A DNA stretch of 40,000 bases, from assembly GCA_027622555.1 (NCBI GenBank), contig JAQBYJ010000051.1:1-40000 (forward strand). Reading direction: 5' to 3'. A program made the translations under genes and the position numbers. The notes beneath the pieces were generated by a model that saw only the letters and a program-made list of their open reading frames with translations, searched no databases and was not told the origin of the DNA. Positions 25,970 to 34,069 of the stretch are shown here, one piece after another; positions within the stretch are counted from its first letter, which is position 1; each line of letters starts with the position of its first letter. The stretch is from Verrucomicrobiota bacterium. Its GTDB lineage: Bacteria; Verrucomicrobiota; Verrucomicrobiia; Opitutales; UBA2995.

Positions 25970-27284
25970 AAGTTAAATCGATTTTTTCCGAGACGGTAGA
26001 TTGTTCCACCAAGAAATCAAGGGTCTTGTTAATCAGTATGGACTCATGCATGGAACGCAAGCGGCCCTGATCTTTTCTTAAATCTTTAGCAATTTGCTCT
26101 GGTTTTTGCTGAGTGTACATAGCTTCTTGAAAGATAATGGTTTGAAAATCCCGGTCTTCCGGTTTGATTTCCTCAAGCTCAGCTACTTTATTCAGGATCA
26201 AATTGATCTTCACACGACGCCGGGCTTGCTTGTCTGCCTCTTCCCGCATTTCAGCCAATGCCCCATCAGGATTATCCTGCGCAGCAGCGGCTTGAGCTTG
26301 CTGCCGAAGCATTCCCTGGAGGATGCGGCCTGACTCTCCATCGATGGCCGATTGCGGCAATGCGATCTCTGTTTTATCGGCGAGGAAATTCATGATTTGC
26401 TCTCGCTTGATCTGATTGGACTCAGACTGTTTGCGACTATTTAGATCGGCTTTCATTTTTTCACGAAGCTGCTCCTCGGACTCAACGCCCATAGCCTTAA
26501 AAAACGCTTCATCCATTTCAGGCAGTTTTTTCGCACGAACCTCGGAGATTGAAATCTTATAAAGAACAGATTTCCCTTGAAGCGCTTCCATATGGAAATC
26601 CGCGGGAAAATCTACAGTGATCTCTTTTTCATCTCCCTTTTTCAATCCAACGAGCTCTTTAGCTAAACCAGGAAAATCGGCCCTGTCCGTACCTGCTTCT
26701 TCCCAGGTCGAATTTTGTTTCGAAAACAGTGGTTGGTCAGTAATCGTCTCAGCAAGAGGTTTGTCGTCTAAGAAACCTTCGTAGCCCAGTTGAACATAGT
26801 CAGATGCTTCAGCCGGTTCTTCTTTTTCAACAAAGTCAGCTCGTTGAGATCGTAGGGTAAAGATGGTTTCATCAATCTCTTCCTCGGTCACCAAAACTTC
26901 GGGCACAGTGACAGCAACACCCTTGTATTTGGGAAGTTCAATGTTCGGATCAACATCCACTGTAAATTCAATAGAAGCATCCTTTCCTACTTCAATATCC
27001 CCTTCAACAAGATCGACGACATTGTAAATTTTGAAGCTTTCCTCCTTAGTGACCTGATCGTAAGCACCTGATACCAGCTTCTTCTTTAATTCATCGGCAA
27101 CATCCTTTTTGTATTTCTGAAGGATCATCGCTGCAGGAGCTTTGCCAGGTCGAAAACCGGGAATACGAACCTGTTGGGAAAACTGATTAATCAGCTTCTT
27201 TTGTTCATTTGCGATCTCGGCGGCTTCAATCACTACGGTGACTTTTTTCCGGGATTCACTGACTTCTTCTACTTGAATACTCAC
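25968..27284 (-). CDS. tig: Trigger factor, ribosome-associated chaperone
   Basis: 438 residues, ATG 27284, close to the normal 430-450. The ribosome-docking signature 'GFRPGKAP' is at 43-50 in the N-terminal domain. The middle (about 155-250) is the FKBP-like prolyl isomerase domain ('[18 protein letters not shown]', '[24 protein letters not shown]'), and the C-terminal helical arm domain follows ('[17 protein letters not shown]'-type helices and '[13 protein letters not shown]'). An Ala/Gln-rich stretch ('[17 protein letters not shown]') interrupts the C-terminal domain, a local low-complexity insertion. It binds at the ribosome exit tunnel and shields new chains. First gene of tig-clpP-clpX; divergent from tsaB. 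Confidence 0.95.
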   Translation of the reverse strand: MSIQVEEVSESRKKVTVVIEAAEIANEQKKLINQFSQQVRIPGFRPGKAPAAMILQKYKKDVADELKKKLVSGAYDQVTKEESFKIYNVVDLVEGDIEVGKDASIEFTVDVDPNIELPKYKGVAVTVPEVLVTEEEIDETIFTLRSQRADFVEKEEPAEASDYVQLGYEGFLDDKPLAETITDQPLFSKQNSTWEEAGTDRADFPGLAKELVGLKKGDEKEITVDFPADFHMEALQGKSVLYKISISEVRAKKLPEMDEAFFKAMGVESEEQLREKMKADLNSRKQSESNQIKREQIMNFLADKTEIALPQSAIDGESGRILQGMLRQQAQAAAAQDNPDGALAEMREEADKQARRRVKINLILNKVAELEEIKPEDRDFQTIIFQEAMYTQQKPEQIAKDLRKDQGRLRSMHESILINKTLDFLVEQSTVSEKIDLT

Positions 27285-27446
27285 AATAAATATCTGCGGT
27301 TGGCGATGGATAAAAAAGCGCTTTATGATTATTTCCTAAATGTCCGGGTCAATGCCTAAATAGACCTTACACGCATAATGAAAATAGCCTAAGCTTTGGC
27401 GTTGATTCCTTTTATTTGGGGCCATTTGCTCAAATCGATTCCCGAA

Positions 27447-28115
27447 GTGACTGAACAAAACAAGATAGTTTATCCACTCCTGGTGACTGACTGCAGTTGC
27501 CCGGGTGCCCGAGTAGGTATATTGGCAGAAACAGGCTGGCTGGCCTATCGAAACAAATCTGGCGAAACCGGAGCTACCCTGTTTCAGGCCGTTAAGGAGG
27601 TTCTTAATGAAAGCGGACTTTCGTTAAGTCAACTTGCAGGCTTAGCATATTGTGAAGGCCCGGGCTCGACACTGGGAATCCGAATTAACGCCATGGCACT
27701 GCGGACATGGATCAGCCTGGAGAAGCAACCGCCCTCGTTATTCTCCTTCAAAAGCCTTGAAGCTGCGGTTTGTTTGATTCGCGAGACTGAATCAAACGAA
27801 GAAGCGGTTGCCGTTTTCTCAGACTTCCGAAAAGAGTCCTGGAATGTTTGTTTTTCGGATCAAGTTGGACAGTTTTCTCCAATCGAAATCATTGACCTGG
27901 CCGACGTAGCATCCCTGCAACAGGATCAGTATTTTGTTCAACAGCGGATCCACTCTCCTGGACAACCGCCCCATTCAAGATTGATAAACTACGATCTCGA
28001 ACCACTGGCAACATCAGCTCAATTTATTCAACTTCTGGAACCGAGGGAACAACCGACCGTGTTCCAAACTTCCACAACCACTTTCAAAAAATGGGTCCCG
28101 GAAAGACACCGCTAA
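27447..28115 (+). CDS. tsaB: TsaB-like tRNA threonylcarbamoyladenosine protein
   Basis: The ASKHA-fold N-terminus is visible as 'YPLLVTDCSCPGARVGILAETG', where typical TsaB has 'LAIDTS...AL', and the family motif appears as 'YCEGPGSTLGIRINAMALRTW', a variant of the usual GPGSFTGLRIG. TsaB pairs with TsaD and TsaE to make t6A at position 37 of ANN-decoding tRNAs. The Phe-Thr in the motif is replaced by Thr-Leu, so this is a diverged copy. Start is uncertain: GTG 27447 (222 residues) begins just before the first beta strand and is preferred; TTG 27396 and TTG 27402 are possible and add about 16 residues without family counterparts. The stop is 4 nt before alr. The tsaB-alr link is known in other bacteria. 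Confidence 0.8.
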   Translation: MTEQNKIVYPLLVTDCSCPGARVGILAETGWLAYRNKSGETGATLFQAVKEVLNESGLSLSQLAGLAYCEGPGSTLGIRINAMALRTWISLEKQPPSLFSFKSLEAAVCLIRETESNEEAVAVFSDFRKESWNVCFSDQVGQFSPIEIIDLADVASLQQDQYFVQQRIHSPGQPPHSRLINYDLEPLATSAQFIQLLEPREQPTVFQTSTTTFKKWVPERHR

Positions 28116-28119
28116 TAAT

Positions 28120-29271
28120 ATGACATCCTTCCCTCAATATCCTGCCCGCTGCTGGGCAGAGATTGATCTCGCGGCTCTGGAGCGAAATCTGTATAAGATT
28201 CGGGCCGCACTCCCAAACCACATTCGCTACCTCGCTGTTGTAAAAGCAGATGCCTATGGACACGGACTCGCTCAAACAGCCACCCGGCTCATGCAGTGTG
28301 GGGCCGACATGTTTGCGGTGGCCAACGTTGCCGAAGCAACACGCCTGCGAGAAATTGGATCGGGTTGGCCCATTTTGATCCTTTCATCGGTGCTACCACA
28401 AGAGGATGAATTTCTTTTTACCCATAATCTGATACCAACCTTGTCTACGCTTAGGGAAGTTGAACGCTGGAACCAAAAGGCTGAAGAACGTGATACCACC
28501 CTGAAAGTTCATTTAAAAATAGACACAGGTATGGGTCGTCTTGGCGTCTGGTATGAAGACGCTCAAGCATTATTCGACGCCTTAAAACAAGCGAAGCACC
28601 TAAAGATTGATGGCGTGTTTACTCACTTTAGTTGCGCACCGACCAACCTGGAATTTACCGAACTACAACGAAGCCGTTTTCTAAGTACGCTGAAGATTTT
28701 GGAGAAGCAATTCGATCTGTCCGGTTGTTTGATCCACGCAGACAATAGCGCAAGCCTGGCGAGTTTTAATAGAACCAGTCCGTTCAACGCGGTCCGGGTG
28801 GGTCTTCTTCAGTTTGGAGCGGCCCCCTATCCGGATACCTTATTCGCTAAAGTAACTACTGAGCCGGTATTGAGTTTCCATGCGCGGGTGGCTCTGGTGA
28901 AAAAGTTGCCCGAGGGAAGCACCATCAGTTATAATCGATTAACGATCTTATCTCGACCAACGACCTTAGCCGTTTTGACCGCAGGATACGCGGACGGAAT
29001 TCCGATGCCATTTACCACACGCGCGGAAGTTCTGGTCTCAGGAAAACGATGCAAAGTCCTTGGCCGGGTAACCATGGACCAGTTGATCATTGATGTTACG
29101 GATCTCCCGGAAGCCCCCCTTGAAGGGGATACTGCCACTTTTATTGGATCACAGGAGAAGGAACATATTTCGATTTATGAGTTCAGCAATTGGGGAAATT
29201 CAATTCCATGGGAGTGTTTTTCCTCCATTTCCCAACGAGTAACAAGGATTTACAAAACCTTTCGGGAATGA
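28120..29271 (+). CDS. alr: Alanine racemase
   Basis: 383 residues, ATG 28120. The PLP-binding Lys42 is in 'VVKADAYGHG', the alanine racemase signature. The second catalytic base, a Tyr, is Tyr271 in 'STISYNRLT'. 'DTGMGRLG' (135-142) carries the Arg that contacts the cofactor side, and 'LTAGYADGIP' and 'GRVTMDQLIIDVT' are the C-terminal domain motifs. It makes D-alanine for peptidoglycan in the cytosol as a dimer. The protein is of normal length. It sits 4 nt after tsaB, so the two genes form a short operon. Confidence 0.95.
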   Translation: MTSFPQYPARCWAEIDLAALERNLYKIRAALPNHIRYLAVVKADAYGHGLAQTATRLMQCGADMFAVANVAEATRLREIGSGWPILILSSVLPQEDEFLFTHNLIPTLSTLREVERWNQKAEERDTTLKVHLKIDTGMGRLGVWYEDAQALFDALKQAKHLKIDGVFTHFSCAPTNLEFTELQRSRFLSTLKILEKQFDLSGCLIHADNSASLASFNRTSPFNAVRVGLLQFGAAPYPDTLFAKVTTEPVLSFHARVALVKKLPEGSTISYNRLTILSRPTTLAVLTAGYADGIPMPFTTRAEVLVSGKRCKVLGRVTMDQLIIDVTDLPEAPLEGDTATFIGSQEKEHISIYEFSNWGNSIPWECFSSISQRVTRIYKTFRE

Positions 29272-29330
29272 TTAAGTTGACTCACTTTGAAACCTTCCGA
29301 CGATTAAAGCCGTTATAGAAACACCCAATT

Positions 29331-30821
29331 ATGAATACCCTAAAAATTGATAACATTACCCCCAAGGACGCCTGGAAGCCATTAAAGTCAAGCGCTTGGA
29401 ACGAGCGCAATGCCAAGCACCTCCTGATTCGGATCGGATTTTCCGCCAGGCCAACTGAAATTGAGAAGAGCTTGGAAGCAGGCTTAGAGGCGACCATTAA
29501 GAAATCGTTCGCGAATGCCTCAATTGTACCTGCGCCAAACGATTTAAAAGAAGTCATTGAAAGTTATAAGGATATGCGGAAACGCCAGGAAGGATTGAGC
29601 GAACCGGAACGACGGAAATTGAGGCAGGCCCAACAAAAGAAGAACCGCGAATTGATCGTTGACCTAAACGTCAATTGGCTGGACCACGCGACTGACCCCA
29701 AGAACTCAGCATTCGAAAAATGGGGTTTATTCTGGGAAAATGTATTCGTGGTTACTGCGCAAAAGGTAAAAAACCCCGCTTTACTCTATCAATATCAGCT
29801 GATGCTTCGCAGCAACTCGTTCAAGGATTTTGGAACGATGGCCAAAGCGGTTACTAAAAACCCTGCCATGATCACTTTTCTGGATCTTCAACAAAACAAG
29901 AAAGGCAAGGCGAACGAAAATTTTGCGCGGGAGCTCTTTGAACTGTTTATGCTCGGTGAAGGAAATTACACCGAAGATGATATCAAGGAAGCCGCCAAAG
30001 CATTTACCGGATACCGGCAGATCGACGGCCAATTCCGCTTTCTACAAAACCAGCACGAATCAGGAAAGAAAACAGTCTTCGGAAAAACAGGCAACTGGAG
30101 GGGAGACGACATTGTTGATCTCGCTCTCGAGCAAGAGGCAGCCCGACTTTTCATTCCCAGAGAACTGTGCAAACATTATTTAAGTGACGAAATCATTCCA
30201 GATGAATTCCTCAAACCGTTGGGAGACGGTTGGGCGGCAAACGATTTCGATCTGTCATGGCTGGCATCAACATTCTTTTCATCTCAAATATTCTACCAAT
30301 CCCAATTTCAAGGTAACAAAATAAAAAGCCCCTTCGAATTTTTTATCGGACTCCTCCAAGACCTCGAACTTGACTTGGCACCGCTACCAAGATCCTTGCT
30401 ACCGGCAATGCGAAGCATGGGCCAGAGCTACCTCAATCCACCCAACGTTCGCGGATGGGTCGGAGGTAAACACTGGATTAATAGTGCCACCTTAATTCAG
30501 AGACGACAAATCGTTGAAGGTTTATTCAGTACTCCAACTACTAGAAGATTAAATGGCGATGAGGAGCGCGCACTCGAAACGGCTAAAGCAAGTGGCAAAA
30601 ATCAATTCTTTGTAAGCAAAGAAAAAGGAGATGAATGGGCCAGTTTACCACCTAAAGAAAGACTCACTCATTTTGCGAATGCCTGGCTCGTAAATCCCTT
30701 GGAGCCAAAAGTTGAGAAATCAATGCTTCAGTTCCTAATCAAAAATAAAAATAATCCGCTCCCAGCTACACGTTCTGTGGCTATCACCTTGCTTCAATCC
30801 CCCGAATATCAACTCGCTTGA
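29331..30821 (+). CDS. DUF1800 family protein
   Basis: 496 residues, ATG 29331. The DUF1800 hallmarks are 'AKHLLIRIGFSARPTEIEK' near residue 25-45 (the family's LL.R.GFG..P.E) and 'NENFARELFELFMLGEGNYTEDDIKEAAKAFTGYR' in the middle. 'LNPPNVRGWVGGKHWINSATL' is the usual late motif. The biochemical role of DUF1800 is not known; its genes very often precede DUF1501 genes in Planctomycetota, Verrucomicrobiota and other groups, and the pair is suspected to act outside the cell. No signal peptide is visible here, unlike the downstream partner. Stop is 12 nt before the DUF1501 gene. Confidence 0.9.
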   Translation: MNTLKIDNITPKDAWKPLKSSAWNERNAKHLLIRIGFSARPTEIEKSLEAGLEATIKKSFANASIVPAPNDLKEVIESYKDMRKRQEGLSEPERRKLRQAQQKKNRELIVDLNVNWLDHATDPKNSAFEKWGLFWENVFVVTAQKVKNPALLYQYQLMLRSNSFKDFGTMAKAVTKNPAMITFLDLQQNKKGKANENFARELFELFMLGEGNYTEDDIKEAAKAFTGYRQIDGQFRFLQNQHESGKKTVFGKTGNWRGDDIVDLALEQEAARLFIPRELCKHYLSDEIIPDEFLKPLGDGWAANDFDLSWLASTFFSSQIFYQSQFQGNKIKSPFEFFIGLLQDLELDLAPLPRSLLPAMRSMGQSYLNPPNVRGWVGGKHWINSATLIQRRQIVEGLFSTPTTRRLNGDEERALETAKASGKNQFFVSKEKGDEWASLPPKERLTHFANAWLVNPLEPKVEKSMLQFLIKNKNNPLPATRSVAITLLQSPEYQLA

Positions 30822-30833
30822 TCGAACACTGTC

Positions 30834-32069
30834 ATGAAAAACGAAATTCTAAATTTCCCAGCAACCCGTAGAGAATTCATAAGCACCTCCGCCAAAGGAG
30901 CAGGCTTATTGGCCTTCAGTCAATTTGTCCCGGGCTTCCTCAGCGATTCCTTGGCAGCCGGTGCTGCAACGCCCGAAGCAGATCGAAAAATATTGGTTCT
31001 GGTCCAACTCGCTGGAGGTAATGATGGACTCAACACCCTGATTCCCTACGAAGACTCCAACTATTACCGACTCCGCCCCACCTTGGGGATCAAGAAGAGT
31101 GAAGCTATTTCGCTGACAGATCAACTGGGTCTCCACCCCAGTTGCGAGGAATTAAGTCAGCTGTATAAAGAAGGTAAACTTTCCATCGTTCAAAACGTCG
31201 GCTACCCAAATCCGAACAGGAGCCATTTCCGTTCAACCGAGATCTGGGAAGGTGCCACCGATGCGAATGATTTTGGGGACTCCGGCTGGCTGGGTCGCTA
31301 TCTTGATAACAGTTGCAGCGGTGCACCCTCGTTGGGTGATCCAGAAGCAATCACGTTTGGAAACGAATTGCCACTTTCTGTTCAGGGGGAAGTCCCGCAC
31401 AATCTCTTCAGCATTAACAAAGGTCCCGGTAGAGTAAATCGTGGCGACTCCGGTTTGCTGGATAAGATGGTTGGTCCTTCATCCGCTCCAGACAATTCGA
31501 GTTTTCTGAAGCAAACCATGATGGATACCCTTATCACAGAGAAACGTATCCAAAAGCTATTCACACAATTCTCTTCGAGCGCAAAATACCCTGGAAATCG
31601 TTTGGCTGCCTCACTTAAAAACGTGGCTTCCCTGATAAGCTCAGGATTACCAACGCGCTTATATTTTGTGACTTTAGGAGGATTCGATACCCACCAAGGG
31701 CAAGCCGGCGCTCACCAACGATTACTACAAGAACTGTCTTCAAGTCTGGCAGCTTTTCAAAATGATCTAACGGAACGGGGTTTGTCTGATCAGGTACTGA
31801 CAATGACATTTTCTGAATTTGGTCGCCGCCCAAGTGAAAACCAAAGTGGTGGAACTGATCACGGCACAGCCGCACCTCTCTTTATTATGGGAAGCCAATT
31901 GAAGAACCAGATGGTCGGAAAAGCACCGGACCTAAATCTGACCAACAATAAGGACCTCAAGTTTTCTACGGACTTTCGACGGGTCTACTCCACTGTCCTC
32001 GACAAATGGTTGGAGTGTGACAGTGAACCAGTCCTGGGCCGGAAGTTTGAACACCTGCCCTTTATTTAG
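30834..32069 (+). CDS. DUF1501 family protein with Tat signal
   Basis: 411 residues, ATG 30834. A twin-arginine signal is visible ('ATRREFISTSAKGAGLLAFS', Arg12-Arg13, cleavage near 'AAGA|ATP' at about 44), so the folded protein is exported by Tat. The DUF1501 core has 'ILVLVQLAGGNDGLNTLIPY', 'QLGLHPSCEELSQLYKEGKLSIVQNVGYPNPNRSHF', 'VTLGGFDTHQGQ' and 'MTFSEFGRRPSENQSGGTDHGTAAPLFIMG'. These resemble the metal-binding pattern of alkaline phosphatase/sulfatase-fold proteins (Asp/His pairs), so a hydrolase is possible; this is inference. Forms a two-gene unit with DUF1800. Confidence 0.9.
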   Translation: MKNEILNFPATRREFISTSAKGAGLLAFSQFVPGFLSDSLAAGAATPEADRKILVLVQLAGGNDGLNTLIPYEDSNYYRLRPTLGIKKSEAISLTDQLGLHPSCEELSQLYKEGKLSIVQNVGYPNPNRSHFRSTEIWEGATDANDFGDSGWLGRYLDNSCSGAPSLGDPEAITFGNELPLSVQGEVPHNLFSINKGPGRVNRGDSGLLDKMVGPSSAPDNSSFLKQTMMDTLITEKRIQKLFTQFSSSAKYPGNRLAASLKNVASLISSGLPTRLYFVTLGGFDTHQGQAGAHQRLLQELSSSLAAFQNDLTERGLSDQVLTMTFSEFGRRPSENQSGGTDHGTAAPLFIMGSQLKNQMVGKAPDLNLTNNKDLKFSTDFRRVYSTVLDKWLECDSEPVLGRKFEHLPFI

Positions 32070-32108
32070 GCGCAGTTCGACCTACCGGTTTAATCGGAAT
32101 CCTTAAGC

Positions 32109-32221
32109 ATTTTTATTAAAAAAGTCGCTGAATTAGGTAGGGTGGTTTCGCCGTAAACCGCCGAATCGAAAACGGCTCGTTCGGCGATCAAACCCTACCA
32201 ATTTCAGGAAGTTTGCGACTT
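32109..32221. repeat. Dispersed MITE-like element, copy 2, with inverted ends
   Basis: The left end (AAGTCGC at 32122-32128, then TGAATTAGGTAGGG) and right end (complement of 32187-32221: AAGTCGC, eight extra bases, then TGAAATTGGTAGGG) are imperfect terminal inverted repeats. Between them lies a palindrome GGTTTCGCC...GGCGATCAAACC. The left 40 nt match 9232-9271. There is no open frame inside. Together with the region up to 32237 this fills the gap after the DUF1501 gene. Confidence 0.65.
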
Positions 32222-32237
32222 CCAATGATTAAGATAC

Positions 32238-32330
32238 CTAATATACCAGAACTCCTATCAGGCAGATAAGGAGCACAAGGGTCAGAATGCTCAAAGCGCG
32301 CTTCTCTTGTCTGGTTAACTTGAAGGGCAT
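32238..32330 (-). CDS. 30-residue single-span membrane peptide
   Basis: On the minus strand an ATG at 32330 opens 30 codons ending in TAG at 32238-32240. The product is basic at the N-terminus ('MPFKLTRQEKRAL') and then a hydrophobic span ('SILTLVLLICLIGVLVY') reaching the C-terminus, with positive-inside polarity. 'LTRQEKRAL' before a single span resembles short predicted peptides I associate with Verrucomicrobiota, but this is not verified. It lies 39 nt after the AAG glycosylase gene on the same strand. No clear Shine-Dalgarno site. Chance occurrence of such a short frame cannot be excluded. Confidence 0.45.
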   Translation of the reverse strand: MPFKLTRQEKRALSILTLVLLICLIGVLVY

Positions 32331-32369
32331 AGATCTACCAATGAGACACTGAACAAGTTTCTCAAGAAA

Positions 32370-32909
32370 TTACTTCCGCCGAGTATAGCCTCTTTTGAAA
32401 AACCTATAAGGCTTAGCTGCCCATTCTCCCGCATATCCCACTCCAATTCGGGAACTCGTTTCATACTCGTAATAACGGGATCGCTCGCTGTTAAACTCAA
32501 ACCAAAGTCCGTTTTCCGGCTTGGCAGACTGCCTGTTAAATCGCTTATCAATTCCGAGCATCCGGGTAAGAATACCAGGGCCTTTCCAATCCCCCACCCC
32601 GCGAATAAGGACGGCGGAAGGATAATCTACGGGACCGGTTACTATATTAAGAAGCCAGTGAACCCCATAACAAAGGTACACATACCAGGTTCCTGCTGGT
32701 CCATAAAGCACTTCAGTCCGGGCCGTACGTCCCTTTGAGGCATGGCAGGCTAAATCCATCGGACCATCATAGGCTTCGACTTCAGTGATTTCTACACGCA
32801 CCACTTTTTCCGCGAGCCTAATCACCAAATAATGTCCCAATAGTTCAGGGCATATTTCGAGCACCGGACGGTTAAAAAATACATTTGGAATAACTTTCGA
32901 TTCGTCCAT
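32370..32909 (-). CDS. 3-methyladenine DNA glycosylase (AAG/Mpg family)
   Basis: 179 residues, ATG 32909. Family motifs are 'ITEVEAYDGPMDLACHASKGRTARTEVLYGPAGTWYVYLCYGVHWLLNIV': the catalytic Glu in 'EVEAY', the 'HASKGRT.R' loop that contacts DNA and the 'YVYLCYGVHWLLN' strand, and later 'GPGILTRMLGID'. The enzyme removes alkylated and deaminated purines such as 3-methyladenine and hypoxanthine to start base excision repair. Length is slightly below the usual 190-200 because the C-terminus is short and basic ('RFFKRGYTRRK'). Third of a run of minus-strand genes; 34 nt after dtd. Confidence 0.92.
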   Translation of the reverse strand: MDESKVIPNVFFNRPVLEICPELLGHYLVIRLAEKVVRVEITEVEAYDGPMDLACHASKGRTARTEVLYGPAGTWYVYLCYGVHWLLNIVTGPVDYPSAVLIRGVGDWKGPGILTRMLGIDKRFNRQSAKPENGLWFEFNSERSRYYEYETSSRIGVGYAGEWAAKPYRFFKRGYTRRK

Positions 32910-32943
32910 GGGCGTAAATCTGAAGAATAAAACCGGAACGCGC

Positions 32944-33399
32944 CTAAAACCGTTTATCCTTTGAATCGATTACCAGGGTAACCGGACCATAATTGGTCAA
33001 CTCAACTTCCATCATCGCGCCAAACTGTCCGGTAACTACCGGTTTTCCCAGTTTATCTTCCATCCGTGAGATAAAGGATTCATAGAGTGGAATAGCCTGC
33101 TCCGGATCAGCAGAACGATTAAACGAGGGACGATTCCCTTTCCTTACATTACCGAAAAGCGTGAATTGGCTGACAACCGCCATACCTCCTAGCGCCTGAA
33201 GAATGTCTAAATTTATCTTACCATCCTCATCTTCAAAGACACGAAGCTGAGGGATTTTGTTAGTCATCCAAATGAGATCTTCCTCGGTGTCTTCGCGATC
33301 AATGCCAAGCAGGACGACCAAACCTGTTTCGATAGAACCTGCCAAGCTTCCTTCTACTCGAACGCTAGCCCGGGAAACACGCTGAATGACCACACGCAT
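32944..33399 (-). CDS. dtd: D-aminoacyl-tRNA deacylase
   Basis: 151 residues, ATG 33399, family length. 'MRVVIQRVSRASVRVEG' is the conserved start; Thr80 in 'VVSQFTLFGN' is at the position of the catalytic-site Thr; 'NYGPVTLVIDSK' near the end carries the cross-subunit Gly-cisPro motif that excludes L-amino acids. The enzyme removes D-amino acids (and glycine from tRNA-Ala) mischarged on tRNA, as a dimer in the cytosol. The ATG is one base after the stop of the SET-domain gene, so translation is coupled. Confidence 0.96.
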   Translation of the reverse strand: MRVVIQRVSRASVRVEGSLAGSIETGLVVLLGIDREDTEEDLIWMTNKIPQLRVFEDEDGKINLDILQALGGMAVVSQFTLFGNVRKGNRPSFNRSADPEQAIPLYESFISRMEDKLGKPVVTGQFGAMMEVELTNYGPVTLVIDSKDKRF

Positions 33400-33400
33400 T

Positions 33401-33973
33401 TTATTCTACCAACAGTTCCTCCAGTTCATCAGACAAATCTTTTTCAACCTTTATCCGGTTTCTCACTATAAAATTCGCCATTTTACGACTGCGCATTTTC
33501 TTCAGTTTAGCTCGTTCGTTTTCAGCGACAATAAATCCAACACAATTCCCAGCTCCACACCGACACGGGTGATCGGCAAAATACTCAAGCAGGTAACCGT
33601 AATCGATTAGTATTTCTTCCCCTGTTTTGACGGGCTTGCAGGTCTCATAAAAAATGCGACCATCCGTCTCGTAAGCTTCACAATTCTGGTCACAACTGTG
33701 GTTCGCGAATTTTGCAATGTTTTTGGCCACATTTCCGTCAATGTCCCATTTATCATTGAGATTAAAAATATAGACCGATCCGAGCGTATTGTCATGAGAA
33801 GCTTTTTCCATTTGCGCTGTCCCACGACGATAGGATTCATTTTTTGATATCCGTTCACCGAGGTATTCCATGATACGTTTACCATTGGGAATGTCGCGCT
33901 TTGCAAAGACTCCTTGTCCGTGAATACCGGAACGCTCCACATACACCCATTTGTTTCCAGAATCACTTTGCAT
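33401..33973 (-). CDS. SET-domain protein methyltransferase with post-SET cysteines
   Basis: 190 residues from ATG 33973. A longer start at 34066 has no family counterpart; 33973 has AGAGGTG 7 nt upstream. SET motifs in order: 'VERSGIHGQGVFAKRDIPNGKRIMEYLGE' (the start of the domain), 'FANHSCDQNCE' and 'ILIDYGY' (the pseudoknot that forms the AdoMet site and catalytic Tyr), then a post-SET zinc cluster 'PCRCGAGNCVG', which with the Cys of NHSC would bind zinc. The C-terminus is very basic ('RAKLKKMRSRKMANF'). SET enzymes methylate lysines; in Chlamydia, a PVC relative, one acts on histone-like proteins. The substrate here is unknown. Located between gpsA and dtd in one strand run. Confidence 0.9.
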   Translation of the reverse strand: MQSDSGNKWVYVERSGIHGQGVFAKRDIPNGKRIMEYLGERISKNESYRRGTAQMEKASHDNTLGSVYIFNLNDKWDIDGNVAKNIAKFANHSCDQNCEAYETDGRIFYETCKPVKTGEEILIDYGYLLEYFADHPCRCGAGNCVGFIVAENERAKLKKMRSRKMANFIVRNRIKVEKDLSDELEELLVE

Positions 33974-33980
33974 AACCACC

Positions 33981-33987
33981 CACCTCT
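33981..33987 (-). promoter_or_regulatory. Shine-Dalgarno site of the SET-domain gene
   Basis: On the minus strand AGAGGTG lies 7 nt before the ATG at 33973 and decides this start over the longer alternative at 34066. Confidence 0.55.
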
Positions 33988-34069
33988 TATAGAATAAATC
34001 GAGAAGGCAAAACTCTGGTAGGAGTCGGTGGCTAAGCAATCTTATTAATCTGTAGGAATCAACCAACTG

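Noticed and set aside
27378-27392. ATG AAA ATA GCC TAA before tsaB, resembling the usual MKI start of TsaB
   Set aside because: It is in frame but closed by TAA after four codons, and the following residues do not fit the first TsaB strand; treated as chance.
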